A DNA stretch of 64,000 nt from Hydrangea macrophylla (GCA_033977485.1 CM066988.1:30686001-30750000); one strand, 5' to 3'. Shown: positions 8,962 through 22,041, numbered from the stretch's first letter. Notes: generated by a model from the sequence alone, not told the origin. Numbers and translations are program-made.

Positions 8962-11189
8962 GGATGCCCCCGATGCGCCGATAGAGATATTATCTGATGT
9001 CGCGGAGGATGTTTAGGTCGTGATTTTGAGAGTGTTTGGAGAGTTTTGTTGTATATTCTCTATCTTATTTCTATCTCTCTGCTCTCTTTATTTATTTTTG
9101 GTTTTTGGATTATGTGGGATTGTCGGTGTATTGCGATTGTATGACCTCTATTATCACTGACATGTCTTTCCAGTACTTTACTTTTGCAGTAGTCATTTCT
9201 GTTTTTATTCATAGATCATACGTTTATTGTCCCCTTGTTTATCTTTCATTTGATCTTGGTCTCTTGGAGATTGTATATGTCTTTACAGATTGTTACGCTT
9301 GCAGTCATTGTGTTGCTTTCGCAGGTGATATCTTTTTATTTATTGTTGAAAATCAACTTCTGAGGTTATCGCGATTTTCAGTTGGGGGTGGGATGTAAAT
9401 AGATTATCACCTGAGCAGGTTTATGTTATTTAGCAATCTGATTTACTTTATTGCACATTGAATACTATCACAAAGAAACGAAGAAATCTAGCTATAAGTA
9501 AAGAACAAATATTAAATTTCAATTTTTGAAATTTTTGTTATTATGAACTTCATCGGTGGAATACTTATAAATATTCTCTCTTATTCAGCTGTTATCCAGC
9601 GATGATACATTCATGTTAATCTCATCCTTTTATGAATTACATTCACATGTTTTTCTAGTGTCACTTAGACGAATGCATATGTTGATTATTCTAGTATCCA
9701 ACATCCATTTGCACGCGTTAATAGCTATGCTGAAAACTTAAATAAGAGTTAATATGACTGTTATGCTTTTAAGGAATAAGTAGTGGAAACTAATGACCCT
9801 TAGTGAGCTTTTGAGCCCAAACTTCAATTCTGAGGGACTTATCACAATAAATTCGAATTGTTCTTTTTGAAAATATTTTAAATTCGTCGAATAGTCTCAA
9901 ATTCTTCATGTAGGCTGTTTATTAGAGGAGAACGTTCAGGATCTACCAACTAAACTCAATGAACACTGAAGTGCTAAAACTAAGAAGTTAAGAAAATGAT
10001 TTAAGCCATCGTTATTCATTCCTTACCTTTTTCATATACCTGTATCAACGTCCAAGAATCTCTTAACCCCATACCGATTAAATATTGCCAATATGAAAGC
10101 CCAAATCCCTTCGTCTGATACTTTAACCTCTATAAACTCGATTGCACATCTAATGTGATCAAAATTATTGAAGTATGTGACAAGAAGGGAGTAGTTGTGG
10201 GAAGGATGTTATAAAAAGATTTTTGCAAGGAGATGTTGAATATATATAAAAAAAAAATAAAAAAAAAAAAAGAGAAAAGGAAGGAAGGAGGAGTAAAAAG
10301 AAATAAAAGTATATGAGAATAGAGGATGGTTGGAATAAAGGAGAAATAAACTAGTCACTATCACGAGCTAAGGATGTGCAATTCTCGCCTCTCTTATCTT
10401 CACTCCACTGAATAAAAGCCGAAAAGTCAAAGTCTTAATGATTTTTAACAATTTGGTTTGAACATGAACGTGTAATTTGAGTATCCACGGTATTTCGCTC
10501 CTCTAGTAAGTAGTATTCCTTTCATGAGACTATATACTCTAAATGTTCGTCCTTTATCGAGTTAGGTGTGAAACACTAGCAGCCAGAACATCACTCTTAT
10601 TAAAGTTTCACACCATGAGCGATCATAATTAAACCAGTTTCTGTGAGATGTTCATTTTAGAGCGTGACCCATGTGAGAATTGAGTTAAAGCTATGAGTTC
10701 TAAGAGTATGATAGTCTAAACAACTCTAAACTAAGTTGAATGCATAGTTGTTGATTTCACACACACACGGATACATGAATGGAATGCATATGTATATTTA
10801 TCTTGGTGACAGGAGGAACAAGTGGATTTCTTCATGATTTGTATGAGGTTGATATGTTTTGTAGAGCTAAATTGATAGCCAAATAGGAAGAAATGTTTAT
10901 AAGTTTTTCTATATCTTTTTGATCTTAAAATTTGAGAATTTTGTGGGTTTATTCACTGCAAACCCTCACGAGACAACACTCGTCCACTAGGGGAACCTAG
11001 GGGTTTAACGGCTTGTTGCAATTGCTAAGTGCAACCGCGATTCCTGCGAAAGTGAGTTAGGTAGTGTCTCTTTCTAATTAGGTTAGTTTGCTTTAGTTTT
11101 ATTTTTGTTCATTCTAGTCATTGTAGCAGTAGTTAGCTTGTTTTATTTTCGCTTTATTGCTAGGGACTAGCAACTCGCTAGTTGGGGGT
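8962..11189. other. Long non-coding 3' region of the Athila element
   Basis: Athila elements typically carry a long untranslated stretch between the last ORF and the 3' LTR. No supported gene is present: the hydrophobic frame at 9036-9398 comes from T-rich sequence and has no ATG at its start. There is a polypurine-like GTTGGGGGTGGGA at about 9380-9392 and an A-rich run near 10245-10275. The end of the region carries a GGGACTAGCAACTCGC block just before the real polypurine tract. Confidence 0.65.
11181..11189 (+). other. Polypurine tract of the Athila element
   Basis: GTTGGGGGT directly abuts the LTR start TGTGACA at 11190. This is where plus-strand DNA synthesis would be primed during reverse transcription. 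Confidence 0.75.
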
Positions 11190-11444
11190 TGTGACAAGCG
11201 GGTGTATTTGTAGAATACAACTGCGCTAAAAGAAGAAAACACAATAATTTAGTTCACAATTTCCCCATATATCTGCAGTTTGGATTACAACGCCAGTTCT
11301 ACACATTATGATTAATCTATGATAAGTTGTGTGGTTTAGCTGTGATTTTTGCAGATTACTATCGCTGTGTGACTAATTGAGGAGCATGATGAAAAGGAAG
11401 TGCGTGGCTTTAATGAAGACAATTCAAAGTTAAAAACTGACTCT

Positions 11445-11552
11445 CGATCGATCGAGGTCTTCTCAAGCGATCAAGGTTTCGATCGATCTAACTTTTCTCA
11501 AGCGATCGAATAACCCTGAAGTTCAATCGATCGAGAGTTTTTTGATCGATCG
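11445..11552. repeat. Palindrome cluster B in Athila U3
   Basis: Six units have cores at 11445, 11464, 11480, 11499, 11524 and 11543. Centre spacing is 19, 16, 19, 25 and 19 bp, exactly the mirror order of cluster D in the copia LTR. Variants include CTCAAGCGATCGAA, a form also seen in the copia leader. The cluster ends 71 bp before the TATA box. Confidence 0.9.
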
Positions 11553-11622
11553 AACATGCCTTTTAGCAGAATAAGCGCACGCAGCAAAAGACGGGATTGT
11601 TAACCCTAGCATGAGGTTTTAT

Positions 11623-11630
11623 TATATAAA
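11623..11630 (+). promoter_or_regulatory. TATA box of the Athila LTR
   Basis: TATATAAA follows cluster B and has a leader-like sequence after it. It is the only strong TATA motif at a suitable position in the LTR. Confidence 0.6.
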
Positions 11631-12050
11631 CTCATTTTGTAAGCGTCCAGAGGGACGCCCCACTTGCTTTTGATCAGTTTTCATAGAGAGAGGAGAGATT
11701 TTTATTGTTTTGTAGGTTTTACTCAAGTTGTCTTCATTGTAGTTCGGATTTTCTCTGGTGTAATACGAGTTCTTTATTCCAGGTTCCCTAGTTATTGTTT
11801 TACTCACCTATTGCATTTAGTTTATTATAGTTTAGTGTTTAATCGTATTGATTTGCATGTTAGATACGTTAAAATCGTAAGTTTCATAAGTTTTAATGAA
11901 AAACTCATAACCAAACGACACATTAATGATGTTTTACGTTAAGAACGCATCTGGGACGCTCCAGACTATGTCTGAGTAGTCCGAGGTTGAGAAATCGCGA
12001 TGAAACTGTGATTTCAGGCCTCTGCCATGCATCAGGATAATATCTGTGTT

Positions 12051-12167
12051 CGACCGATCGGAGTTATTTCGATCGATCGATGCAGAGTTATAGTCGAGCG
12101 ATCGAAGATGTTTCGATCGATCGAGAGAAGCTGATTGTCGATCGATCGAAAGCACATCGATCGATCG
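12051..12167. repeat. Palindrome cluster C in the transcribed part of the Athila LTR
   Basis: Six units have cores at 12051, 12070, 12095, 12114, 12139 and 12158. Centre spacing is strictly alternating: 19, 25, 19, 25, 19 bp. They lie about 430-540 bp downstream of the TATA box, so they would be in the RNA. Confidence 0.9.
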
Positions 12168-12835
12168 AACAGTCAGATTCTTGAGTACATCCAATACATT
12201 ATTCCAAGATTTTCTGTTTTAAGGATTTGTTATCGAACTGTCCCCAAAAGCTCAGTTTGTCAAAACAGTCTTTGAACTTAAGGCCTTAAGGCATTTTCTT
12301 TCAATATATTTTGTAAACCACCCTCAATGCTAACACCATTGTAGGTGCGAGTCTTAACTATTGAATTAATCCGCTTTCTTGTATTTCAAACTTAATTGAG
12401 ATGATATAGTCCCGGTCATGAAAGGGCTATTGATTCTAGATCCTTAGAGAAGTACGGGATTCTGTAGAAGATGTATTCCATTGAGCTCAAATTGCAATTG
12501 CATGGTAGATGGCTAGGTCACAGTGGATTCGCGTGATCCCAGCACTTTCTTTTATTAAGAAAAACCGTTTTTAAAATTTCACTTCAGTTAAATAGTAATC
12601 GTTAGTTAATTTAACTTAGTTGTTTTTAATTTTAATAGTTGTTAATTGTAAAACTTTGTGTTCTACACTTTTTCCAAAATATTGAATTTTCTTTTATGTT
12701 TGAGTCTAATCTAGGTTAGTTAATTCTATCCTTCCCTGTGGGATCGACCTGGACTTAATCCAGTTTACTACTTGCACGATCACCTATACTTGGGTATTGC
12801 ACAAGAGCGCACAACTATTTAGTCGTGTCACTCAA

Positions 12836-15730
12836 GAAGGATCATAGCACGCGCTTTGTGATAAGCAGAATGAACAATGATCTTGTTGGAAAGTTTATAT
12901 ACTACCCAATAGCTAAAGAATTGTGAGATCAGCTCAAATTTGTTTTCGATGGCACATTCACTACTAGATTGAGCATCTAGTTATGAAGTTCAGGAAAGTA
13001 AAGGAAACATTCCAAGTACATGATGACTTGACATCTAAGGTCGATGACATGTATGATTCATGATATCAGACTGTTAGGAACTCCTTTACTTTTGAACTGC
13101 AGTTTTGGGCTACGAGTAGTTCATTGCCTGATTCGCGGGACCATAGAAAACAAATCATGATCCACAAAGTGCAAGGCTAATGGGCCTAAATATGGAGTGC
13201 CAAAAGATAAGGCGAACCATATTGCTACACTCTTGACCACAGAGCGCAAGGCTAACGGGCCTAAACGCAATGGTAAAGAAAGCCTACCAAGAGGCAAGGT
13301 GGGGCTAGCAAGTTTGCACCAAAGGCTAACAAGGTGGAAGAGCGCAAGCGATGGCATTTTTCCAATTCGATGGTAATAGGATGGATGTTTTTGGGTGGTA
13401 GTATTACTAGGACATGGTTATCTAGGGATAACTTCTTAAGAATTATTTTAATAAATTCTAGTTTCCTCTGTTAATTCATTTATTCTGAGACATGGCATGC
13501 TGGACTTGAATGTATAGGATGTGATAGGATGGCTTGATTAGCTCGAGAAGTCCTTTTGGGCCCATTCGCTAAGTTGACCTACCTATATGTGAGTCTTGCT
13601 TGTTTGGAAAAGCATGCCGAAAGACCTTTAGAAAGGCTATTAGAACTACTCAACCATTAGAGCTAGTTCACTCAGATAACTGCGGACCTATGGTTATAAA
13701 GGCACGTCATGGCGCCTCTCATTTTCTCACTTTTATGTATAATTTCGTACGATATGAGTATCGCGAGTACTTATCTAATCAATTCAGGGAACTGTGTGAG
13801 GAAAAAGGGGGATACGCAAATAACTTCCTATGCCGGAAACTCCGCGACAATATGGTATTGTAGAAAGAAAGAATAGGACATTCCTAGATATGGCTAGGAC
13901 TATGATGGCGCAAATCAACCTCTCAATGTTGTTTTGGGGGGTGTGCTCTTGATTGCTGCCTACATACTAGAGTGCCTCTTCTCAATCAGCTCCTTCTACC
14001 CCCGTATGAGCTATGGATACGCAAAAAGCTCATTTCGGAGCATTTGCGCCCGTGGAGCTCAAGAGGTTATGTTCACTATACCTCACATAAGTGCGAGAAA
14101 CTACGCTCGAGAGCTAGAAAGCATACCTTTATAAGGTATGCTAATAACTCAACAAGCTATGTTACGTATAATGAACAAACGGGTATAGGAATGACAGAAA
14201 TGGTGCCACATGATATCGAGAATGACTTCCCCAGGATTGGTATTACTAAGAGACATCTTGACCTCTTTGATTTGGAGGATGTTGAAGACAACATACCATC
14301 TTTAAGAGAGGGTGGAGAGATTGAGATTCCACATCCAGTAATCGCTGTAAAATGGTAGTCTCTAGCCGAGTGAGAGTACACCGCTAGACGCTAGTGGGAG
14401 TATACCAGTTAGTGGGAGTGCACCACTAGGCACTCAAGATTCTCAGGTAGTACGTTGTATGGTGATGAGGAAAATTTGCCTATCGCTGATTTAAAATTGA
14501 GGAAGACATTTTCATATGTGCACAAATGTGTGTACAAGTGGATGAGGATGAGCCTGCTTCTTTTATTGAAGCATTTTTCTTCGTCTACTGAAGCTGAGTG
14601 GATAGTTGCTATGCCAGATAAGATGAGCTCTATGGACGTAAATATGGTCTGGGAGTTAGTTGACATTCCTCCTGTGCTAAGACTATTGGAGATAAGTGTA
14701 TTTTCAAAATCTAACGCAAGCCAGATGGTTCAATTGATAAGTATTAGACGCGCCTTATGGCGATAGTTTGTACCTAGAGAGGGTATAGACCATGGAAACA
14801 TGTTCTCCCAAAGGATGAGACCTGACTCCATTCGCCTTATCCTAGTAATTGTCGCATATTTAGTTTTGGAACCTTTTTAGGTGGATGTTTAAACTGTTCT
14901 TTTCTCAATGGAGAACAAGACGACGAGATAAATATAGATCAGTCCATTGGTTTTGTGACCAAAAGGAATGAGAGCAAAAAGTGTGCCGTCTCAAACGATC
15001 TGTTTATTATCTCAAGCTAGTGATCGTCTAGGCAGTATTACAATGTGTGTACATTAAATGGTCTAAGGAAAGTGTTCTAATTCTTTATATGTTGATGACA
15101 TCGTTCTAGCTAGGAATGAGATGAGTTCCATTGTCAACACTTGAGAGTGGTTGTCCTCTCAATTTGAGATTGAGAACATGGGTGATGCCAACTATGTGTT
15201 GGGAGTTTAGATTGTGAGATATTGTTCTTAGAATCTCCACTGTTAGTCTCGAGGGACTTACAAGATGTAGGTTCTTGAACATTTTCACATGAAAAGCTTA
15301 ATTACCCATTGACATCTTAAAAGAGACTCACTCTGACCTTAGATCAATGTCTTAAGAATAATGAGAAGAGGAAACAAATGTCCAGTTTGCCATATGCGTC
15401 CGTAATAGGGAATATGAAGTATGCTAATGTGTGTGCTCAGTCAGATGTCTGCTATGCGGTTGGTTTAATTAGTCGTTACCATAGCAACCCTGGTCCTGTC
15501 ATTAGAGTAGTAAAGAGGATCTTGCGATATGTTCGCAGGACTATGGACCTTGCCTTATGCTGTCCACGATGGAAGCATAATATATGGTGTGCTTTGCAGC
15601 TGTTTAAGAAGCTGTTTTTGGGTGGATGAGTTTTTGCAGTGGCTAGGCTCATCACCTCATAGTGATGAGATTGTGCTCTCTATAATGATAGTACATAAGC
15701 CTGAGCTTATGCAAAAGATCTCAAAAACCA
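12836..15730 (+). pseudogene. Decayed Ty1/copia gag-pol
   Basis: Broken pieces appear in the correct order. There is a gag stretch near 12920-13080 (QLKFVFDGTFTTR-like). A pre-integrase/integrase segment at 13540-13860 reads FGKACRKTFRKAI then PLELVHSDNCGPM. The start of reverse transcriptase is at 14560-14690 (MSSMDVNMVWELVDIPP). The catalytic LYVDDIVLARNE is at 15083-15120. The reverse transcriptase end is at 15378-15560 (YASVIGNMKYANVCAQSDVCYAVG), followed by an RNase H trace. Many stops, frameshifts and deletions make it inert. It is the host sequence into which the Athila element inserted. A minus-strand relative occurs at 37480-38226, 53476-53698 and 59348-59452. Confidence 0.8.
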
Positions 15731-17450
15731 TTCTAGCACATAGACATTCATTTTTTTGTCACATTTGTGATGTAGTTTGCGCAAAGGGATGTTGTCTCGA
15801 GGCACATCTCCACTTGGGATTTGATGTGCTTAGACATTTTATTGTGGTATTGACATTATTATTCAAGTTTTTATTATCACTTAATAATAAACTAGTTTGT
15901 TTTCATACATATATATTTGTTATATGAATGGAATGAATGCACATTTTTAATATGTCACCGGACTTGAATTAACCTGCTCACACGGGTGATTCATCTTGGC
16001 ACCGAGATAGCAAACTAGGACATGTCTGTCCATGGCGTTTAGATGGAGAGCAAGATGAGACATTTGGGTTATGGCGCTTAGATAGCTAGCTTGGACATGT
16101 GTGTCCATAGCACTTAGAAAGCAAGCTTGAAAACTTACATCTACATAGTGTAAGAATAGTGAGCTAGATTTAAACCCTTATTATTTTCATATGTCGCCTC
16201 AGATGGAGCTAAGATGAGACCTTTTATATTTGGTCGAACATAGAGAGATCCCACGACTCTATGTAGCCTGTATATAGCCGAATGTGAGTTTTCAGACGGG
16301 CGCCAGGAGTGGCGACTGTGCTGAAAAACTCAGGTTAGACGTTTTGTGTAACGTCTAGACTAAGATTTGTATGGCGTTACTTGTTTTTCCAAACATAGAG
16401 TGACATGCCCATTTTTTATGGAAGAACGCCATAGCATACATATCATACTGTATGTGCTTTTGTGATCAACTGTGGAGCAGTGAATGGATTCCTCTTCATT
16501 GCTGTATGAGCCACGTAGCATATCCAAGACATTGGTTATCCTACAAACTGTTTTCCTTCACAACTTGAGACTATGTCATGAAGAGGACGCTTGATGACAA
16601 CTAATTTAGCATGCTATCCTAGGATGAAGAGATAATTTCATTCTATGCGGTCAAGTTAGTCGGATTGACATGTGGGCTCAAGGAAGACCATTCAATAACA
16701 CACCATGTTTTGTGACTCATTAGCAGGCCTGCGACAATCGTATTTTGTTACTGATATGTCATGAATACATTATATTAAAGTGGTGCAGCAATTCTTTTCA
16801 CCGAGGGATTGAGAATGCTGTGTCCAGTGTGGTTGAACCGTCTAAGGCATACACAATAAGCTTCCGAGTGATGTGTCTTGTTGGTTATGGTGATGATTTG
16901 GCATTATACTCCTGTCGCTGTACTTTCTTTTCATAAGGTTTCACGTTCTATTTCCCTGTATGAAGAGATGCGAAGTTTTGTTTCGAGAGATTGGTTTTAT
17001 TATTAACCCTATGTGGGTGAGTGGGAGATGTAAGAAATATGTGGGTCATACGGGCACCTATATATCATTGGACTGGGTCCCATGGGCTTTGGCTCTTGGA
17101 GCCCTAGGGTTTGGTTATTATGTGTGTATATATATGATATAAACACACATATACAATAATCCCTAAGCATGATAGGCAGCCCCTCTCTCTCTCCCCCCCT
17201 CTCTCTCACGGTTTTCTCTCTCTTGACCATCACCATTGCGCCATGGGATTTAGCGTGTGACTGTCATGGGGATTGCTCCAATAGCGTCTTCTATGACGTA
17301 GGCGAAGCATAAGGGAGTACACAGAAGCGATGTAGGTGCCGTAGGTTCGTGGTTCTTGATTGGACTCGTAACAACACCGTTCGGCGATCCGTCGGGCTAT
17401 ATTTCGCTAAGTAAGTGACCTAAACCTGACTAATGTAACGACCATGGTGC
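15731..17450 (+). repeat. 3' untranslated region and LTR remnant of the decayed copia element
   Basis: No gene is visible. Sequence around 16320-16740 and 16860-17420 recurs, reverse-complemented and diverged, at 59348-59452, 53476-53698 and 37480-38226. This shows that it belongs to a dispersed family. A CT-rich run is at 17180-17222. Exact LTR ends could not be placed. Confidence 0.55.
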
Positions 17451-17629
17451 TGAGTGTTGTAGGGGGAGTTTGTCCCACATCGCCTGGGGAAGGAAGAGTA
17501 ATGTGCTATATATGTGTGGTTTCAAGTTTCCCTAGTAAGAGGCCTTTTGGGTAGTGGCCCAAGAACAAATTCGTGCGGGCTTGGACCCAAAGCGGACAAT
17601 ATCCTACTAAGCGAGACTTGGGTTCTGAC
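17451..17629. repeat. Short dispersed-repeat fragment
   Basis: The blocks GTCCCACATCGCC and CCCAAAGCGGACAATATC, together with a TATATATG motif, are of a kind common in plant repeats, probably a small LTR remnant. The segment is cut at its right by the TGTCACACCCC start of the next element. Confidence 0.4.
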
Positions 17630-20600
17630 TGTCACACCCCGATTTTTGGAATGCCAAATATCTAATCAAGTGCATACCCTGATCAATATTCAACCGCTCC
17701 AAAAATCCAAGGTTGCTAACCTATACTTAATTTTAAAAGACCATTTTAAGATAAACTAAATTTAAATTACTTTCATAAACCACATTATCTCTTTTTAAAC
17801 AAAACTCATTTATCATCAAACTCATTCCCAAAAATATTATAAGAAAATCTATGTTTTAAACTTTCTCCATTCTTATTTATTACAAAATGAAAATCAAAGT
17901 TACCCTTTACATAGAAAAAATTTAATTTCCTCCACTAAATCACAATAAAATTATCTAGTTATAATAATAAACGCAATAATTTCAACACTACACTATCTCA
18001 GGTCAAATCTGCTATAAACGTCCCCCAAAGTCCAATAATACAACTGAAATATAACTACATCTAATACAAGTTCTCAACCTTGGCTCACAATGCTAACTAA
18101 ATAAAAGAGTATCATATAATACATAAAGAATTAAAAGTAGATATCTTCAACTTCACAAACAGATCGGTTGCTCCACAAAGAACTCCAACTATATAATCCT
18201 GCACATGTCATCCGACTACGTTTCAAACAGAAACGCACCCGAATGCATAACACACTCGGGTCAGTCACATGACTAGTATGAGTTAAACAAAACACAAGTC
18301 TTATGGATTCAACTTGAACTCGTAGATTACAAACCATACTACAACATTCTTGAGCCAAGACAAGTAGTTCCACATACATACCTGGACAATAGAGTAATTT
18401 CCATTTATGTTGTGGCAAGTAGTTTCTCGCCCGAATTAAAACAACTAAATACTTACCTTTTCTTAACTATGGTAGGCCGATACATGCAAACCATTAGTGG
18501 ACCTACCATCCTGTACAAATAGAAATTAACACTATAATAAAAACTAATAACAAGGTGCTATTAATTAAAATAAATTTGTCTCCAACAAAGAGCTGGAATT
18601 AGACAAAACTTAAAACACGAAAAATGTCCAGAATAAAATTTCCAAGGAAATACACGCATCTCCGTTCATTAATTCTAAATAGATAATTCAAATGTTAATT
18701 ATTAAAGTTCAGCTCTTATATACACGATGTTCAGCAGATTCTGAAAATCGATGAAAATTGTATCAAGATGATGTTTTTAGGAAAAGTGTAAAACACGAAA
18801 GTTGTTCAGATTGTCATTTTACTTCAATTTATGTGAAACGGCCATAAACTATGAATCCAAGTATCCAAAATATTCAATTTACTAATCTGGTCCAATTTAT
18901 TATCACATTACTACGTTCCCAAAAATGGTACGTTACAAATAGAATGCTACGTTTTAAACTAATTGGCACAACACCGAAATTTACAATCACGAAAACTACA
19001 CGACTACCAATTCCTAGAATTTCATATAACTGGAAATAATAAAACACATTACAACCATAAAGCTGTGAATAAAAATAAAACACATAATATTCGATCCAAT
19101 TACACCTTATGTTCACCACCTCGGCCACCCATCCATGGCTCAGCCTATACATATATCCCATGTGTGTCCTAACGTAATACTAACTCCCACTCCAGTCCCA
19201 ACTCCCATGGGGTATCACTGGGATTTGAGTATACACCAAAAGGCTAGTCCTTACGTTCTTGACGTCAATAAACAATGTCTAAATACACATGAAATAGACC
19301 AACAAGTTGGGCATAAGGCTTAAAAATGACGAGACGGGTCATCCACGTAGTCGCCGCCTAATCACACAAGGACGGGTCATCCACGAAGTCGCCGCCTAAA
19401 ATCATAAGGAGTAGTGGTGAACTCTAAGGACTTTTCTAACGTTCATACATCCACGTTTTTCACAAAACTCAACTTTATAAGAGATTCATATATCTCAAAT
19501 CAAATTTCCATTAAAAACATAATAATCGTTACATGTTCACATAGATTCATAACCCATAAAATCACACAATCACGATTTCACAAAGCTCAATTATACATGA
19601 GAACTCATATCTTTCTAAGTACAAACAAATTAATTCATATTAACGAGCACGAAATCACACAAAGATATGATGTAGCAAATACGATTATTTTAACCTTCAT
19701 AAAACTGCTACTGTAATATGCATTCAACACCATGTTGCAGTCCTACCGATGGTGTGTCCAATCCATCTAAAATTGTAAACCAAAATCTTACATTCTACAA
19801 GATCCGATAGTCTGATCTTCCGTGTGTAAACTGAACTTTACACACCAAACCACCTACTATGTAGAATGAAAGACACACATGCATAATATTAAATAAACAA
19901 TATAATACAAATATTGCCCCCACAGATTCTCATAAAAATGGATTAACTAATTTTATTAAATGAATAATAAATCAACTACATAAAGCATGACTTTTAGTAT
20001 ATATCCCTAACAGGTATTAAGAAAATTCAACATAAACATATGGATAGATAGACCTAAAAAAAATTCGCCTCGGGAGAACTGCCTCCGAACCCCCCACATA
20101 TGTTCATCATTGTATACATGTCTAACTAATCCCAACCCCTAGATAAAATCATAGCTTTGCACTTGATAAGAGTAGAGCTCAAACTAAAAGGTTGTGGTAG
20201 AGGTGGAGTTACATGCAGCAACTGGCGGGGAATATGGTTAAGATGGGGGCAATCAGAGTATGGGTCCGGTGATGGAGAAAATGTTTGTTACAAAGTTGAT
20301 TCAGTGACATGATATCACAAGCCTATAAAATCTCATTATCCCACACTTCTATCCTAATATGTGTCCAGGCCTTTTAAAGCACTCAACTAATCTCTGCACA
20401 CACGCAACTAAACACAAAACACATGCATGGGCGAGCCAAAACAAGCCTGCATATATGCTATCAGAGTTAGGCTTAGTTTGGCCTTCACGTGGTTTTTTAA
20501 AAGGAGCTTATGAAATTTATTACTAAGTTGTTTGATAATTTTATACAAGTGATACACTATTCTTCAAAAAGGTATCATGAAACCAAAAAGCAACCTTGAG

Positions 20601-21083
20601 CTTTTGAAAGCTCTATTCTAGAGCTTTTAAAAGCTCCCCCCCCCCCCCCCCCCAAAAAAAAAAACTCTAAGTTCAAATTTTGCAAAACGGTACAAAATTA
20701 GGAAAAACACCATTAGACGAAACACGTGCATAATCACGTTTTATATAGGACTCGCGAACAGAATTCCAAAATTCAATGACCACAATTTTATATGAATTAT
20801 TTTCACTTTCAGCTACCGCGAATTTAGATTAATCAAAATAGTCACATATTCATAATCACAACAACAAGATCACAAAGATCAATCTTAATTGTAAACCCTA
20901 GTTTACACATAGATTTAAATACATATATATTCAAATATATAGATATATATATATATATATTCAAAACAAAAGTTTAACCCACCGATTTAGGGCTTCAAAG
21001 TTGATGATGATTATGCAAAACATAAGTTTGAGGTTCCTCTTTTCTTCCCTTCTTCTTCTTCTTCTTCTTCTTCTTCTTCTTCT

Positions 21084-21134
<51 letters not shown>

Positions 21135-21505
21135 CTTTTTTTTTTTTAGTTAAATGGGGGCTAGGGTTTTAATATATGTATATGTATACTACACACATAA
21201 CACATGTCAATAAAACACACACAAATATATAAATTCCGTTTTTTGTCTAAAGGCCTCACAAAAAGGCTTTAAATGAGCCCGAAAATGTATTTTAAAGTGA
21301 CAAATGATTAGCCCAATGGGTACCCATGACCCCGGGCACTAAATTTTTATGTTAAGTATACTACCTAACATATTAATGACCCGTACATGCTACTTCAACA
21401 TTTTATTAGGTGCCACTAAGATACATACACATAGTTAATGTCTAATATTTGAAAATAGTAATATAAATAATTACTAAAAGTACTTAGAAAATTAGGGTTG
21501 TTACA
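17630..21505 (-). repeat. Probable solo LTR of a Tekay/Del-like gypsy element
   Basis: On the plus strand the segment begins TGTCACACCCCGATTTT and ends GGGTTGTTACA. Read on the minus strand these are the usual start and end of Tekay/Del LTRs (TGTAACAACCC...CGGGGTGTGACA). The 3.9 kb holds no coding sequence. It contains a two-copy 60 bp block (19325-19400, GACGGGTCATCCACG...GTCGCCGCC), a C/A homopolymer tract (20636-20662), an AT run (about 20932-20960) and CTT/CT microsatellites (about 21054-21131). No clear 5-bp target duplication is present (CTGAC on the left, ACTAG on the right), so a plain solo LTR is not proven. Confidence 0.6.
21054..21131. repeat. CTT and CT microsatellites
   Basis: A (CTT)n run passes directly into a (CT)n run inside the solo LTR. 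Confidence 0.9.
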
Positions 21506-21760
21506 ACTAGTATGCTTGCGTGCATATTTTATCTACAGCTTTGATTAGGGTTTCGAAGCATTGAGGTCACAGATTTTTCAAATGCCTTGAGCTCACAGAT
21601 TGAGCGTGTTTCCAAATACTTTGATTCTCCAAAATCGTATCACAGAAGCAGTTTTGAGTTCACATATGTCATCTCAGCAATTAATCAACGTGCGAAGGGT
21701 ATTCACGACTTTTGGACACACAAAACAAGCGTATGTCCTTTATGCCACTTTGTTTTGTTG

Positions 21761-22041
21761 TTTGGACTAAGCTCCCATTTTCGTTTATTTAATGACCCTT
21801 TCCCCAACTTTCCCTTAATTAAAAATAAACTTTTATAATTATCTTGAATTTGATTTCTTAATTGTTTTGTGGTAACTTACCTTCTATTTGTTTCTCGTAG
21901 GAGGAAAATATGATGAAGAGATCATAAACATTGCTAAAATGATGAAGATGATATTGTCATCTACATTGTCTCCCAATGTTGTATGGCTGAACGGTTGGGT
22001 GTGTAATAACTGCCCAATGGAGTTGGAAAATGGATGGTGCT
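21761..22041 (+). repeat. Left copy of a 280 bp direct repeat with an exon-like segment
   Basis: It matches 25674-25955 almost base for base and diverges abruptly at both ends. It contains an AT-rich intron-like part, an acceptor-like TTTGTTTCTCGTAG ending at 21900, and then an open stretch encoding KYDEEIINIAKMMKMIL and more. The preceding 21511-21760 also reads open for 60 or so codons. No protein family is recognised. It may be a fragment of a host gene or of an element. Confidence 0.55.

Larger units (their letters stand above)
1..12830 (+). mobile_element. Athila-type Ty3/gypsy retrotransposon, 5' end outside the window
   Basis: The order gag, protease, reverse transcriptase, RNase H, integrase, extra 3' ORF, long non-coding stretch, polypurine tract and LTR is that of the Athila clade. 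Gag is already open at base 2, so the 5' LTR and primer-binding site lie to the left of the window. The 3' boundary is the end of the LTR at 12830. The next five bases are CTCAA, the expected target duplication, which cannot be checked without the left flank. The sequence beyond 12835 reads as decayed copia gag, so this element inserted into an older copia element. The copy is defective: pol has a frameshift and an in-frame stop. Confidence 0.9.
11190..12830 (+). repeat. 3' LTR of the Athila element (1641 bp)
   Basis: The LTR starts TGTGACAAGC right after the polypurine tract and ends AGTCGTGTCA at 12830, giving TG...CA ends. U3 contains palindrome cluster B (11445-11552) and a TATA box TATATAAA at 11623-11630. 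A second cluster, C (12051-12167), lies downstream in the transcribed part. Near the 3' end is a CCTGTGGGATCGACC block, familiar from Athila/Tat LTR ends. The matching 5' LTR is outside the window, so divergence cannot be measured here. Confidence 0.85.

Noticed and set aside
9036..9398. Hydrophobic 120-codon frame as an envelope-like membrane protein
   Set aside because: It comes from T-rich sequence, has no ATG at its start, and runs into a polypurine-like tract. Nothing else supports coding.
17451..17629. Cassandra element with an embedded 5S rRNA sequence
   Set aside because: No 5S promoter-like sequence is present. Only generic plant-repeat blocks are seen.
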